From NCBI RefSeq assembly GCF_002885955.2, contig NZ_POQS01000001.1, positions 270,595 to 334,594 on the forward strand: a stretch of DNA of 64,000 bases, given 5' to 3'. Positions 24,838 through 32,940 of the stretch are shown here, piece by piece (within the stretch, counting starts at the first letter, position 1; each line of letters opens with the position of its first letter). Source of the stretch: Achromobacter pulmonis. Lineage in GTDB: Bacteria > Pseudomonadota > Gammaproteobacteria > Burkholderiales > Burkholderiaceae_B. Under the pieces are notes generated by a model. The model was not told the DNA's origin. It saw only the letters and a list, made by a program, of their open reading frames with translations, and searched no databases. A program made the position numbers and the translations under genes.

Positions 24838-26315
24838 AACGCCTGACGCTCACCCAACGCCTGTCGGGCGTGTTCGCGCTGCTGCTGCTGGCCTGCTGCG
24901 GCGCCTCGGCCTGGCTGCAGATCGCCGCCAATTCGCGCTACCAGCAGGAGGTGGTGCAACGCCTGTCCAGCGGGCTGGCGCAGCATATCGCCGGCACCAA
25001 CGAGCTGATGGACGTCAACGGCTGGCGGCCGCAGGCCGTGCGCTCGCTGTTCGACATGCTGATGGCGGTGAATCCGGCGGTGGAGGTCTATCTGCTGTCC
25101 AACGACGGCCACATCGTGGCCGACGCCGCGCCGCCCGGCGAAATCAAGCGCGGGCGCGTCGACATGAAGCCGATCCGCCGGCTGCTGGCCGGAGACATGA
25201 TGCCCATCGTCGGCGACGATCCGCGCAATCCGCAGGCGCGGAAAGTCTTCAGCGCCGCGCCGGTGCGCGTGGGCGGACAGGAGCAGGGCTATGTCTACGT
25301 GGTGCTGCAGGGCCAGGCGCGCGACGCGCTGGCCCAGGACGTGTCGCGCAGTTCGGTGCTGCGCATGACCTTGTGGTCCATCGGCCTGGTGGCGCTGCTG
25401 GGCCTGGCCGCCGGCCTGGCGGCGTTCGCGCTGATCACGCGACCGTTGCGCGGCCTGACGCGCGCGGTGCGCGCTTTCGGCACGGACGACGGCATGGCGC
25501 TGGCCGCGCTGGAAGGTCCGGACGACGGGCGCGCCGGCGAGCGCGGCGACGAAATCGAGGTGCTGCGCCGCAGCTTCGTGCAGATGGGCGCGCGCATCTC
25601 CGAGCAATGGCGCGAGCTGACGCGGCAGGACCAGCAGCGGCGCGACCTGGTCGCCAATATTTCGCACGACTTGCGCACGCCGCTGACTTCGCTGCACGGC
25701 TACCTGGAAACGCTCCGGCTCAAGGACGCCACGCTGGAGCCGGCCGAGCGGCGCCGCTACCTGGACATCGCGCTGGCGCAGAGCCGCAAGGTGGGCCGGC
25801 TGGCGCAGGAGCTTTTCGAGTTGGCGCGGCTGGAGTCAGGCCTGGTGCGGCTGGAGCCCGAAACCTTTTCGCTGCCGGAGCTGGCCCAGGACGTGATCCA
25901 GAAATTCGAGCTGGCCGCCGAGGCGCGCCAGCAGCGGCTGGCCACCGACATCGCGCACGGGCTGCCGCCGGTGCGCGCGGACCTGGGTCTGATCGAACGG
26001 GTGCTGACCAACCTGCTGGACAACGCCATCCGCCACAGCCCGCCGGGCGGGCGCATCGAACTGCGCCTGGGCGCGGCGCAGGACCGGGTGCGCGTACAGG
26101 TCAGCGATTCCGGCGACGGCATCCCGCAAGCGCTGCGCCCCGGGCTGTTCGTGCGGGCCAGCGCGCTGAACCGCGGGCCGGGGGAAGGCGGCGGGCTGGG
26201 GCTGGTGATCGTGCAGCGCATCCTGCAACTGCACCAGAGCGAGATCCGGCTGGTGGAGCAGGCGGGGCGGGGGGCGGTGTTCGAGTTTGAATTGGTGGCG
26301 GCTTTTGCCGCCTGA
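24834..26315 (+). CDS. Sensor histidine kinase of the OmpR-type system
   Basis: A 493-residue kinase. TM1 is at residues about 10-32. The periplasmic sensor covers about 35-175. TM2 (LWSIGLVALLGLAAGLAAFA) lies near 180-200, then a HAMP linker from TRPLRGLTRAVRAFG. The HisKA phospho-histidine is in NISHDLRTPLTSLHGYLETL. The ATPase domain has the N-box NLLDNAIRHSPPGG, G1 DSGDGIP and G2 GGGLGL. It is translationally coupled to the regulator. The final codons, GCCGCCTGA, are part of a hairpin that continues into a REP-like element, so the C-terminus has probably been shaped by the repeat. Confidence 0.9.
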   Translation: MKRLTLTQRLSGVFALLLLACCGASAWLQIAANSRYQQEVVQRLSSGLAQHIAGTNELMDVNGWRPQAVRSLFDMLMAVNPAVEVYLLSNDGHIVADAAPPGEIKRGRVDMKPIRRLLAGDMMPIVGDDPRNPQARKVFSAAPVRVGGQEQGYVYVVLQGQARDALAQDVSRSSVLRMTLWSIGLVALLGLAAGLAAFALITRPLRGLTRAVRAFGTDDGMALAALEGPDDGRAGERGDEIEVLRRSFVQMGARISEQWRELTRQDQQRRDLVANISHDLRTPLTSLHGYLETLRLKDATLEPAERRRYLDIALAQSRKVGRLAQELFELARLESGLVRLEPETFSLPELAQDVIQKFELAAEARQQRLATDIAHGLPPVRADLGLIERVLTNLLDNAIRHSPPGGRIELRLGAAQDRVRVQVSDSGDGIPQALRPGLFVRASALNRGPGEGGGLGLVIVQRILQLHQSEIRLVEQAGRGAVFEFELVAAFAA

Positions 26316-26475
26316 TGGGTTTCGCGCGTTTGACAGCAGGTTTCTTAAATCGGATGCCGCGCGCTGCACCCATCCTACGATCCGATCCCCGAACGTAGGA
26401 TGGGTGCAGCGCGAGATTCCTTATGCAAGAACTCGAATACCGAACGCGCGAAACCCATCAGGCGGCAAAAGCCGC
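26296..26475. repeat. REP/BIME-like inverted pair (copy 3) with GGCGGC hairpins at both ends
   Basis: Core 26314-26459: GATGGGTTTCGCGCG at the left and CGCGCGAAACCCATC at the right, with inner CGCGCTGCACCCATCC and GGATGGGTGCAGCGCG. Both ends extend into matching hairpins, GGCGGCTTTTGCCGCC (26299-26314) and GGCGGCAAAAGCCGCC (26460-26475). This makes a continuous inverted repeat with arms of about 37 bases. The left hairpin encodes the last residues and the stop of the kinase gene. The two adjacent genes converge on it, so it may also act as a terminator. Confidence 0.88.
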
Positions 26476-26481
26476 CACCGC

Positions 26482-29028
26482 CTAAACCCGCCGCACCGTC
26501 CCCCCGCCCGCATCCACCTCCAGCACGTCCCCGCTGCGGACTTCCCGCAATATCCCCTGCACGTTCACCACAGCGGGAATACCGAATTCCCGCGCCACGA
26601 TGGCGCCGTGCGACAGGTAGCCGCCGGCCTCCATGACCAGCGCCGCGGCGCGCAGGAACAGCGGCGTCCAGGCCGGATCGGTGGAGGGCGCGAGCAGGAT
26701 GCTGCCGGCCGGCATCTCCAGTCCCTCGGCCGGCGTGCGCGCGACGAAGGCGGGGCCGGTCGCCCGTCCGCCGGCCGCGGGCGTGCCGCGCCAGGCGCCC
26801 GAGGCGGATTGTCCGGCCGGGCGGCTTGCCGGCTGCGCCGGCGCCGGCGCGCCGCCCGCCGCGGGTTCGACGATCACGTCCGGGTCGGGCGTGGCGGCCC
26901 AGGTTTCCAGCTGGGCGCGGCGCAGGGCCGCGCGGCGGCCCGCCGCCACGGGTGCGAGCCGACCGTCGGCCAGCGCGAACAGTTCGGTGGCGGTCAGGTG
27001 GAATACGTCGTCCGCCGCCGCCAGGCCCTGGCCGAGATAGCGTTGTCCCAGCGCCAGCGCGCTGCGGCGCGCCGCCGCCAGGTAGGCCACCAGCACGCTG
27101 CGCGCGGCCTCGCGCTGCCGGCCTTCAAGGCGCGAGGCCTGCAGCAGTTTCGCGGCCAGCGGACGCTGCCAGAACGGCAGCGCGGCGCGCAACTGCTGCC
27201 AGGCCTGGCGCGCCGCATCTTCCTGGCGCGCGCGCAGCGCGCCGGCGTCGGCGCCGATCAGGTTGACCACGCTGTCGAGCAGGTAGCCCGGCGCCTCGCG
27301 CCAGCGCGGATTGCGCAGATAGGTTTCATACACGGCGCGATGGCCGTAGCGGCCCAGGAAGTCGGCGAAGGCCTGTTTGAACGGGCTGCCGTCGGGCAGC
27401 GCCTCGCGCCAGGCGGCGCTGTCGCGCTGCGGGCTGCGCAGCCAGGCCAGCGCCGCCGCGTCGGCCTGCGCCAGCTCGGCCAGCGCCATCAGCGCATAGC
27501 CCTGGCTCGCGGTCACGCTGGGCTCGCCGCCCGCCATCAGCGCGGCCGTCAGGGCATGGCCCTGGCCCGGACAGGCCTTCTCGACCAGTTCCAGCAGCTT
27601 CGACAGCGCGCCGCCGCCCGAGCCCTGCAGGAAGAACAGTTCGTCCGCGCCCAGCACCGTCAGGAACTGCGTGCGCAGGCGCGCGCCGAGTTCGGCGCCG
27701 GCGGCCGGCAGCGGCTCGTCCAGCCAGGCCCGGGCGCGCGCCAGCAGCCGTGGCAGGTCGGTCTCGGCGCGCTTGCGCAAGGGGGCGGCGCGGCGCAGGT
27801 AGCGCAGGATGCGCGCGGCATGGCGCAGGCGCTGCGCGGGCGTGGGCGCGGGCGCCTCGATCGCGGGCTGGGGGCCACCCAGCAGCGCGTTCATGGCCGC
27901 CGGCGGCACGCCCAGGGCGTCGTAGCCGACCCACTGGATGACCGAGGCGTCCAGGTACACGCGGCCCTGGAACAGCGCCGCCAGCCGCACGCCCGGCAAG
28001 GGCGCGTAACCGCTCAGTTCGAAACCGCTGCTCAGCATGCGCTGGGCCATGACCCGGCCGCTGTCCCATTCCAGCGCCGACATGGCCTCGGGCAGCACTT
28101 CGCGCGTGTTGCCGCGCGACCAGTACGAAGGCTGCGAACGCAGCGCGGGATAGGTGTAGCGCGCCGCCGCGGTGATCGGGCGCGCCTGCAGAATCCAGAA
28201 TTGCCGCCCGTCCCAAGCCCATTCGAGGTCGTGGCCGGCGCCGGCATAGTCCAGGGCGCGGGCCGCGTCGCGCGCGATCTCGCCCAGCGCCTCGGCCTGC
28301 GCATCGCTGAGCACGGGCTGCGCGGCCCGGGCGGCCGCGGTGTCGGCCAGTTGCGTGCCGCCGGCGGCGGCGGGCAGGCTGGCCTGGCGCTTGGCGCCCA
28401 CGCGCCGCGACGCCAGCGGCCAGGCCAGGCGCAGGTAGTCTTCGCGCAGCCGGTATTCGTCGCCGTCGGCCTGTCCGGCCACCAGCGATTCGCCCAGGCC
28501 CCAGTTGGCGTGGATCAGCATTTCGTCGCGGCGTCCGGACAGCGGGTCCATCGTGAACGCGATGCCGGAAGCGGCGGCCTCGATCAGCGGCATCACCACC
28601 ACGGCCATGCCGCCCTCGGCGTCCAGCCCCAGACGCTGGCGATAGGCCTGCGCCTGCGGCGTGGCCTGCGAATCCCAGACGCGCGCCAGCGCCTCCAGCA
28701 CGGCCTGTTCGCCGGTTACGTTCAGGCAGGAAAGATGGATGCCCGCGAAGGACGCGCCCGCCGAATCCTCCTGCGGCGCGGACGAGCGCAGCGCCAGCGG
28801 CCGCGCCAGCCAGCCGCGGTCGCGCAGCGCCTGCAGCAAGACGCGCTGCGTCTCGGGGGGCACCGGCTGGCCCGGCTGGCGGCCCAGGCTGGCCGCGGCC
28901 GCCAGCACGAAGCCTTCGGGCACGGGCACGCCGAGCTGCGCCATGCGCGCCAATTGCCAGCCCTTGCCGCCGGCGGCGCGCGGCCCGGCTTTTTCGGCCG
29001 CCGCCCAGTCCAGCACCAGCGCGTTCAT
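26482..29028 (-). CDS. PEP synthase-like dikinase of rifampin-phosphotransferase architecture
   Basis: An 848-residue protein. The N-terminal ATP-grasp domain of PEP synthase (about 1-310) has GGKGWQLARMAQLGVPVPEGF, the arginine motif LALRSSAPQED and SGIAFTMDPLSG, ending at WILQARPI. A long helical middle region spans about 320-740. The C-terminal swivelling phosphohistidine domain has the catalytic His in YLSHGAIVAREFGIPAVV. There is no PEP/pyruvate TIM barrel. That order and length (about 865 in the family) match rifampin phosphotransferases, in which the middle domain binds the acceptor. The substrate may be an antibiotic or an unknown small molecule. AAGGAGG precedes the ATG. The gene is coupled to tetR by a four-base overlap. 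Confidence 0.75.
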   Translation of the reverse strand: MNALVLDWAAAEKAGPRAAGGKGWQLARMAQLGVPVPEGFVLAAAASLGRQPGQPVPPETQRVLLQALRDRGWLARPLALRSSAPQEDSAGASFAGIHLSCLNVTGEQAVLEALARVWDSQATPQAQAYRQRLGLDAEGGMAVVVMPLIEAAASGIAFTMDPLSGRRDEMLIHANWGLGESLVAGQADGDEYRLREDYLRLAWPLASRRVGAKRQASLPAAAGGTQLADTAAARAAQPVLSDAQAEALGEIARDAARALDYAGAGHDLEWAWDGRQFWILQARPITAAARYTYPALRSQPSYWSRGNTREVLPEAMSALEWDSGRVMAQRMLSSGFELSGYAPLPGVRLAALFQGRVYLDASVIQWVGYDALGVPPAAMNALLGGPQPAIEAPAPTPAQRLRHAARILRYLRRAAPLRKRAETDLPRLLARARAWLDEPLPAAGAELGARLRTQFLTVLGADELFFLQGSGGGALSKLLELVEKACPGQGHALTAALMAGGEPSVTASQGYALMALAELAQADAAALAWLRSPQRDSAAWREALPDGSPFKQAFADFLGRYGHRAVYETYLRNPRWREAPGYLLDSVVNLIGADAGALRARQEDAARQAWQQLRAALPFWQRPLAAKLLQASRLEGRQREAARSVLVAYLAAARRSALALGQRYLGQGLAAADDVFHLTATELFALADGRLAPVAAGRRAALRRAQLETWAATPDPDVIVEPAAGGAPAPAQPASRPAGQSASGAWRGTPAAGGRATGPAFVARTPAEGLEMPAGSILLAPSTDPAWTPLFLRAAALVMEAGGYLSHGAIVAREFGIPAVVNVQGILREVRSGDVLEVDAGGGTVRRV

Positions 29029-29663
29029 GGCGCCTCCTTGGCGGCGCCGCCCAGAAACAGGCTCAGGGCTGCGTCGTACTCGTCGCGCAGGCTCGCGCCG
29101 GGCCGGTCCAGCCAGCGCAGCATCGCGCCCAGGTGCAGGAATTGCAGGTGGTGAGCCAGTTGCTCGGCGGACAGGTCGGCGCGCAGCTGGCCCGCGGCCT
29201 GCGCCTCGGCAATCAGCGAGGCGTACGCCGGTTGCAGGCCGCTGCGGGGATGGCGGGCGGTGTCGGACTGCGCATGGGCCAGGCGATAGCGCAGATACGG
29301 GCCCAGATACGCGCGATGCGATTCGGACCAGTCGGCCGAGGCGCGCAGGATGCGCGTCAGCCGTGCGGCGAACGAGGGCAGGGCGCGCAGCGCCGGCCAC
29401 AGCGCCGCCAGCGAGGCGGCGAGTTCGCCGTGCAGATGGTGCGCGAGCAGCGCCTCCTTGACCGGGAAATGGTTGTACAGCGTGCCCTTGGCGACGTCGG
29501 CCGCGGCCGCGATCTGCTCCATCGTGACGGCGTCGTAGCCCTGCGCCTCGAACAGGCCGAAGGCGGTGCGCGCCAGATGGTCCAGCGTCTGCAGGCGCTT
29601 GCGCTCGCGGCGGCCGGGATCGGCCGCCGGCGCGGCGGGCGAGAGGGATTCGGTGGCGGACAT
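29025..29663 (-). CDS. TetR-family transcriptional regulator
   Basis: A 212-residue TetR regulator. The helix-turn-helix is at residues about 22-70 (LDHLARTAFGLFEAQGYDAVTMEQIAAAADVAKGTLYNHFPVKEALL). The all-helical ligand domain follows. Its stop overlaps the dikinase start (ATGA), so repressor and enzyme form one operon. A palindromic site immediately upstream suggests autoregulation, with the ligand probably being the substrate of the dikinase (inference). Confidence 0.9.
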   Translation of the reverse strand: MSATESLSPAAPAADPGRRERKRLQTLDHLARTAFGLFEAQGYDAVTMEQIAAAADVAKGTLYNHFPVKEALLAHHLHGELAASLAALWPALRALPSFAARLTRILRASADWSESHRAYLGPYLRYRLAHAQSDTARHPRSGLQPAYASLIAEAQAAGQLRADLSAEQLAHHLQFLHLGAMLRWLDRPGASLRDEYDAALSLFLGGAAKEAP

Positions 29664-29679
29664 GGCGGCTCGGATTATC

Positions 29680-29709
29680 TGAACGATGAATAATATTATA
29701 CGTCGTTCA
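29680..29709. promoter_or_regulatory. Candidate TetR operator: nested palindrome upstream of tetR-dikinase operon
   Basis: TGAACGA (29680-29686) and TCGTTCA (29703-29709) form a perfect inverted repeat around a second, inner dyad ATAATATTAT (29690-29699). The site lies 17 bp upstream of the tetR start in an AT-rich island. Dyads of this size are typical of TetR-family operators; binding is inferred from position. Confidence 0.6.
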
Positions 29710-29750
29710 ATAATTTATCAAAGCCGCCGGGCGGGCGGTGGCCGCAGGGA

Positions 29751-30908
29751 TCAGGCGTTGGCGGGCATCTGTCCGTGCAGCAGGTAGTCCATCAGTTCGC
29801 GCACCGAGCGCATGGCGTTGCCGAAAGGCAGCTTGGATGCGCCGCGGAAGAACAGGCCGCGGCTGACTTCGCCGCGCATGGCGGCGGCCAGCTTGAGGTC
29901 GATGCAGAACTGGCCGAAGCGCGACAGCCCGTCGCGCAGGCCGCACTGCGTCAGGCAGTCCATGCGCTGGCTGCAGCGGCGCGCGTCGCAGCGGGTGTTT
30001 TCCTGCAGCGTCTTTTCCTGGCGCAGGTAGCGCGTCAGCCACGGCGTGGCCACGGCGCGCGCCGGCAGGCCGGCCACGCTGGTGAATTCCTTCAACTGGT
30101 CGGGGTCGGCGTCGATCAGCACGCGCTTGAAATTCTCGTGCGCGTCGCCCTCGATAGTGACGGCGAAGGCGGTGCCCACCTGCACGCCGTCGGCGCCGTG
30201 CCCCAGCCAGTGGCGCACCTGGTCGTGGCTGCCCACGCCGCCGGCCACGATGAGCTTGGGCGCGTCCTTGCCCAGCGCCAGTTCCTGGAACAGCTTGTGG
30301 CAATCGGCCAGCACGCGCTTGAAATCGAAGCGTTCGTCGTGCACGTCTTCGAGCCGCGCCGCGCCCAGGTGGCCGCCGGCGTGGCCGGGATGCTCGATCA
30401 CCACGGCGTCGGCCAGCCGGCCCTTCTTGATCCATTTCTTGAGCACCGCGGCCACACCGCGCGCTTCGGACAGAATCGGCACCAGCGCGACCTTGGGGAA
30501 ATCGGCGGTCATTTCGGGCAGGTCCAGCGGCAGGCCCGCGCCCATCACGATGGCCTGGGCGCCGCTTTCGCAGGCCTGGCGCACCAGGGCCGGGTGGCCC
30601 CGCACCGCCTTCATGACGTTGACGGCGACCAGGCCGCGGCCCTGCGCCGTGTCCAGCGCGGCGCGGATTTCGCGGTGCAGCGCTTCGAGGTTGGCGCTGT
30701 CGATCAGGTCGCGGTCATGGCAGCGCTCGGTCTTTTCGAGCAGATCCGGATGATGGTGGCGCAAATCGATGCTGGCGATGGTGCCCATGGCGTTCTGGCT
30801 GGCGACCGCGCCGGCCAGGCGATGGGCCGAGATGCCGACGCCCATGCCGCCTTGTACGATGGGCAGCAGTTCGCGTCCGGCGAGAGTGAGTGATTTGAAC
30901 CACGTCAT
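29751..30908 (-). CDS. Nitronate monooxygenase-like FMN oxidoreductase (NMO/2-nitropropane dioxygenase family)
   Basis: A 385-residue TIM-barrel flavoprotein. It has the N-terminal LPIVQGGMGVGISAHRLAGAVAS (FMN contacts) and GLVAVNVMKAV, the catalytic-histidine region VVIEHPGHAGGHLG, then LIVAGGVGSHDQVRHWLGHGADGVQVGTAF. Family members oxidise alkyl nitronates or act as enoyl/quinone reductases. Unusual is a C-terminal cluster of four cysteines within fourteen residues (CDARRCSQRMDCLTQC, near 320-335) plus one further on, which could hold a metal or Fe-S cluster. It stands alone between the TctA-type permease and the tetR operon, all on the minus strand. Confidence 0.82.
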   Translation of the reverse strand: MTWFKSLTLAGRELLPIVQGGMGVGISAHRLAGAVASQNAMGTIASIDLRHHHPDLLEKTERCHDRDLIDSANLEALHREIRAALDTAQGRGLVAVNVMKAVRGHPALVRQACESGAQAIVMGAGLPLDLPEMTADFPKVALVPILSEARGVAAVLKKWIKKGRLADAVVIEHPGHAGGHLGAARLEDVHDERFDFKRVLADCHKLFQELALGKDAPKLIVAGGVGSHDQVRHWLGHGADGVQVGTAFAVTIEGDAHENFKRVLIDADPDQLKEFTSVAGLPARAVATPWLTRYLRQEKTLQENTRCDARRCSQRMDCLTQCGLRDGLSRFGQFCIDLKLAAAMRGEVSRGLFFRGASKLPFGNAMRSVRELMDYLLHGQMPANA

Positions 30909-31030
30909 GATCAGGTCTTTCCTCAGGTCAAGTTGACAGAGGCTAGAGCAAGGGGCGTCCGATCGCCTTGCGCGGGATCAAGCGGCGGGGAATTGCGGAC
31001 GGGGCCGGGCCCCGTCCGATACGCGGTATT

Positions 31031-32419
31031 TCAGGCCAGCAGCTTGACGATCGCCGGCACCGACAGCACGGCGGTGTAATAGCCCATGAACTGCACGCCG
31101 GTGTTGAAGCCGAACAGGCGCGACAGCAGGCCGCCGAACAGGCCCATGGTGAGGATCACGAGCAGGCCCAGGAACTGGCCTTCCCAGACGCTGATGACGA
31201 TGATCAGGCCGACGAAGGTGGCGATGATGGCCTCGTGGCTGACCTTGCGCGACACGAACAGCGCGGCGCGGCGCGCAAAGTTCATGGCGAACGGATAGGA
31301 CACCACCGCGGCCAGCAATACCGCCAGCATGCCGTAGCCCAGGAACTCCCAGTGGTTCAGCAGGTTGTGCAGATTGTTGGTCTGGCCGGTGGCGGCGTCC
31401 ACCGTGAAGCGCGGCGGCGCGTTGAACAGGGGCGCCGCGGGGCCGGCGGCCACCGGACTGAGCGGCAGGCCGAAGGCGATCAGCGGAATCAGCGCCTCGG
31501 CGATGTAGGTGGCCTCGGTGACGCCGTTGCGCGCGCTCAGCACGGTGGTCAGGCGGTGATAGGCATGCTTGACGCGCGAGCCCACCAGCTCGCCCAGCAC
31601 CACGGTCATGGCCACGGGGCTGAACACGAAGGTGGCGCTGGAGACCGCGGCCGTGGCCAGCGTCCAGCGGGTCTGCGTGCGGTCCATGACCTTCAGCGGG
31701 TTGGGGAAGTAGCCCGACCAGCCTTTCACGTCCGGCGCCAGCGAGAAGGTGCGTACCTTGTCGCGCAGCATGCGCGAGCGCCCCTGCGGCGAGGCCACGC
31801 TGAACAGGTCCGCGATCAGCGGCCCGATGGCGATGCCCAGGAAGTAGCTGATGCTCAGCTTGACCCCGTACTTGGCGGTCAGGCTTTGCAGCGCGACGAT
31901 GAGCACGACGAACGGCGCCAGCAGCGCGACCGCGGCCCAGCGGCCGGCCGAGAAGTAGGCGATGAGCAGCGCCGCGGCCAGGAAGATCCAGGGCGCGAAC
32001 CGGGTGATGACCGCGCCGAACGGCGCCAGCAGCACCGCGAACAGCACGGCCAGCGGCACCGCCACGAACGCGGCGACGATGGCGCCGGACACCATCTTGC
32101 GCAGCGCGATGTGCGGCACGCCCAGCTTGCGCAGCATGTTCGCGTCCTGCAGCAGCGGCGTGGCCATGGTGTCGCCGGGTATGCCCAGCAGCGCCGTGGG
32201 CACGGCATGGGTCATGTGCTTGGCCACGGCGCCGGCCAGGAAGAAGGTGAAGACGCCCGCCGGCGGCACGCCCAGCAGCACCACCAGCAGGGTCAGCGGC
32301 GCCAGCGTGGTGGTTTCGTCGGTGCCGGACACCAGGCCGATGGCCGCGAACACCACCGCGCCCAGCAGGCCCATGGCGGCCGCCATCATGATTTGTTCGA
32401 GTAGCGCGGGATTGCTCAT
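31031..32419 (-). CDS. TctA-family (tripartite tricarboxylate type) permease
   Basis: A 462-residue inner-membrane protein with about 11-12 helices, most like the large TctA subunit. Indicative segments are the N-terminal MMAAAMGLLGAVVFAAIGLVSG and AVPTALLGIPGDTMATPLLQDANMLRK, which is the TctA box (IPGT...AA...DG in canonical members). Canonical TctA works with a four-helix TctB and a periplasmic TctC. Neither is obvious here; the partner is a two-helix protein of another kind. The start overlaps that partner's stop by four bases. As it follows an HMG-CoA reductase gene, mevalonate or another branched hydroxy acid is a plausible substrate (inference). Confidence 0.72.
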   Translation of the reverse strand: MSNPALLEQIMMAAAMGLLGAVVFAAIGLVSGTDETTTLAPLTLLVVLLGVPPAGVFTFFLAGAVAKHMTHAVPTALLGIPGDTMATPLLQDANMLRKLGVPHIALRKMVSGAIVAAFVAVPLAVLFAVLLAPFGAVITRFAPWIFLAAALLIAYFSAGRWAAVALLAPFVVLIVALQSLTAKYGVKLSISYFLGIAIGPLIADLFSVASPQGRSRMLRDKVRTFSLAPDVKGWSGYFPNPLKVMDRTQTRWTLATAAVSSATFVFSPVAMTVVLGELVGSRVKHAYHRLTTVLSARNGVTEATYIAEALIPLIAFGLPLSPVAAGPAAPLFNAPPRFTVDAATGQTNNLHNLLNHWEFLGYGMLAVLLAAVVSYPFAMNFARRAALFVSRKVSHEAIIATFVGLIIVISVWEGQFLGLLVILTMGLFGGLLSRLFGFNTGVQFMGYYTAVLSVPAIVKLLA

Positions 32420-32901
32420 GCCAGCGCCTCCTTGTTCGCGCCCTGCGGCGCTTCGGCGCGCGCGCGCGCATCGGGCGCGGGCGCGGCGGGCTGGGCGAAC
32501 AGCTCGTACAGGTCCAGCGCCTTGAGTTCGCGCACGGCGGCCTCGGGCAGATCGGCCAGCGTGCCCAGGCCGCCGGGCTGCTCGGCCAGCTCGGCCAGCA
32601 CTTCGGCGCGCCAGGCTGGGTCCTGGGTGGCGCTGTGTTCGACCACGATGCGCTTGGGCGGGAACAGGCGGGCGCAGATCAGGCCGGCCAGCACGCAGCC
32701 CGCCAGCCCGGCCAGCATGGCGTAGGCATGGGCCAGCTCGGGCGAGGCGACGACGCCGCGCAGCCAATGGCTGGCGGCATAGAATCCCGCCACGCTGATG
32801 ACGATGCCGATGCCGATGGCCCACGCCAGCTGGCGCAGGTCGACCGTGTCGCTCCAGACTTCCGCCAGGCGCGCAGGCGGCGCCGGGGTGTTCGGATTCA
32901 T
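32416..32901 (-). CDS. Small two-helix membrane protein, probable partner of the TctA-like permease
   Basis: A 161-residue protein I cannot place in a named family. It has two hydrophobic helices (LAWAIGIGIVISVAGFYAASHWL near 25-47 and AYAMLAGLAGCVLAGLICARLF near 58-80), then a soluble C-terminal tail of about 80 residues. That tail includes the conserved-looking AWRAEVLAELAEQPGGLGTLADLPEAAVRELKALDLYELFA and ends in an Ala-rich segment. The ATGA overlap with the TctA-like gene implies stoichiometric partner proteins. TctB has four helices, so this is either a divergent small subunit or an accessory regulator of the carrier. Confidence 0.7.
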   Translation of the reverse strand: MNPNTPAPPARLAEVWSDTVDLRQLAWAIGIGIVISVAGFYAASHWLRGVVASPELAHAYAMLAGLAGCVLAGLICARLFPPKRIVVEHSATQDPAWRAEVLAELAEQPGGLGTLADLPEAAVRELKALDLYELFAQPAAPAPDARARAEAPQGANKEALA

Positions 32902-32940
32902 GTCTCTCTCCTTGGTTCTTGTCAGGCCGGATGGCCGGGT

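Noticed and set aside
26287-29154. A 955-codon plus-strand open frame opposite the dikinase gene
   Set aside because: Translation is Arg/Ala/Gly-rich low complexity without family motifs; the minus-strand dikinase has catalytic motifs and a good ribosome site.
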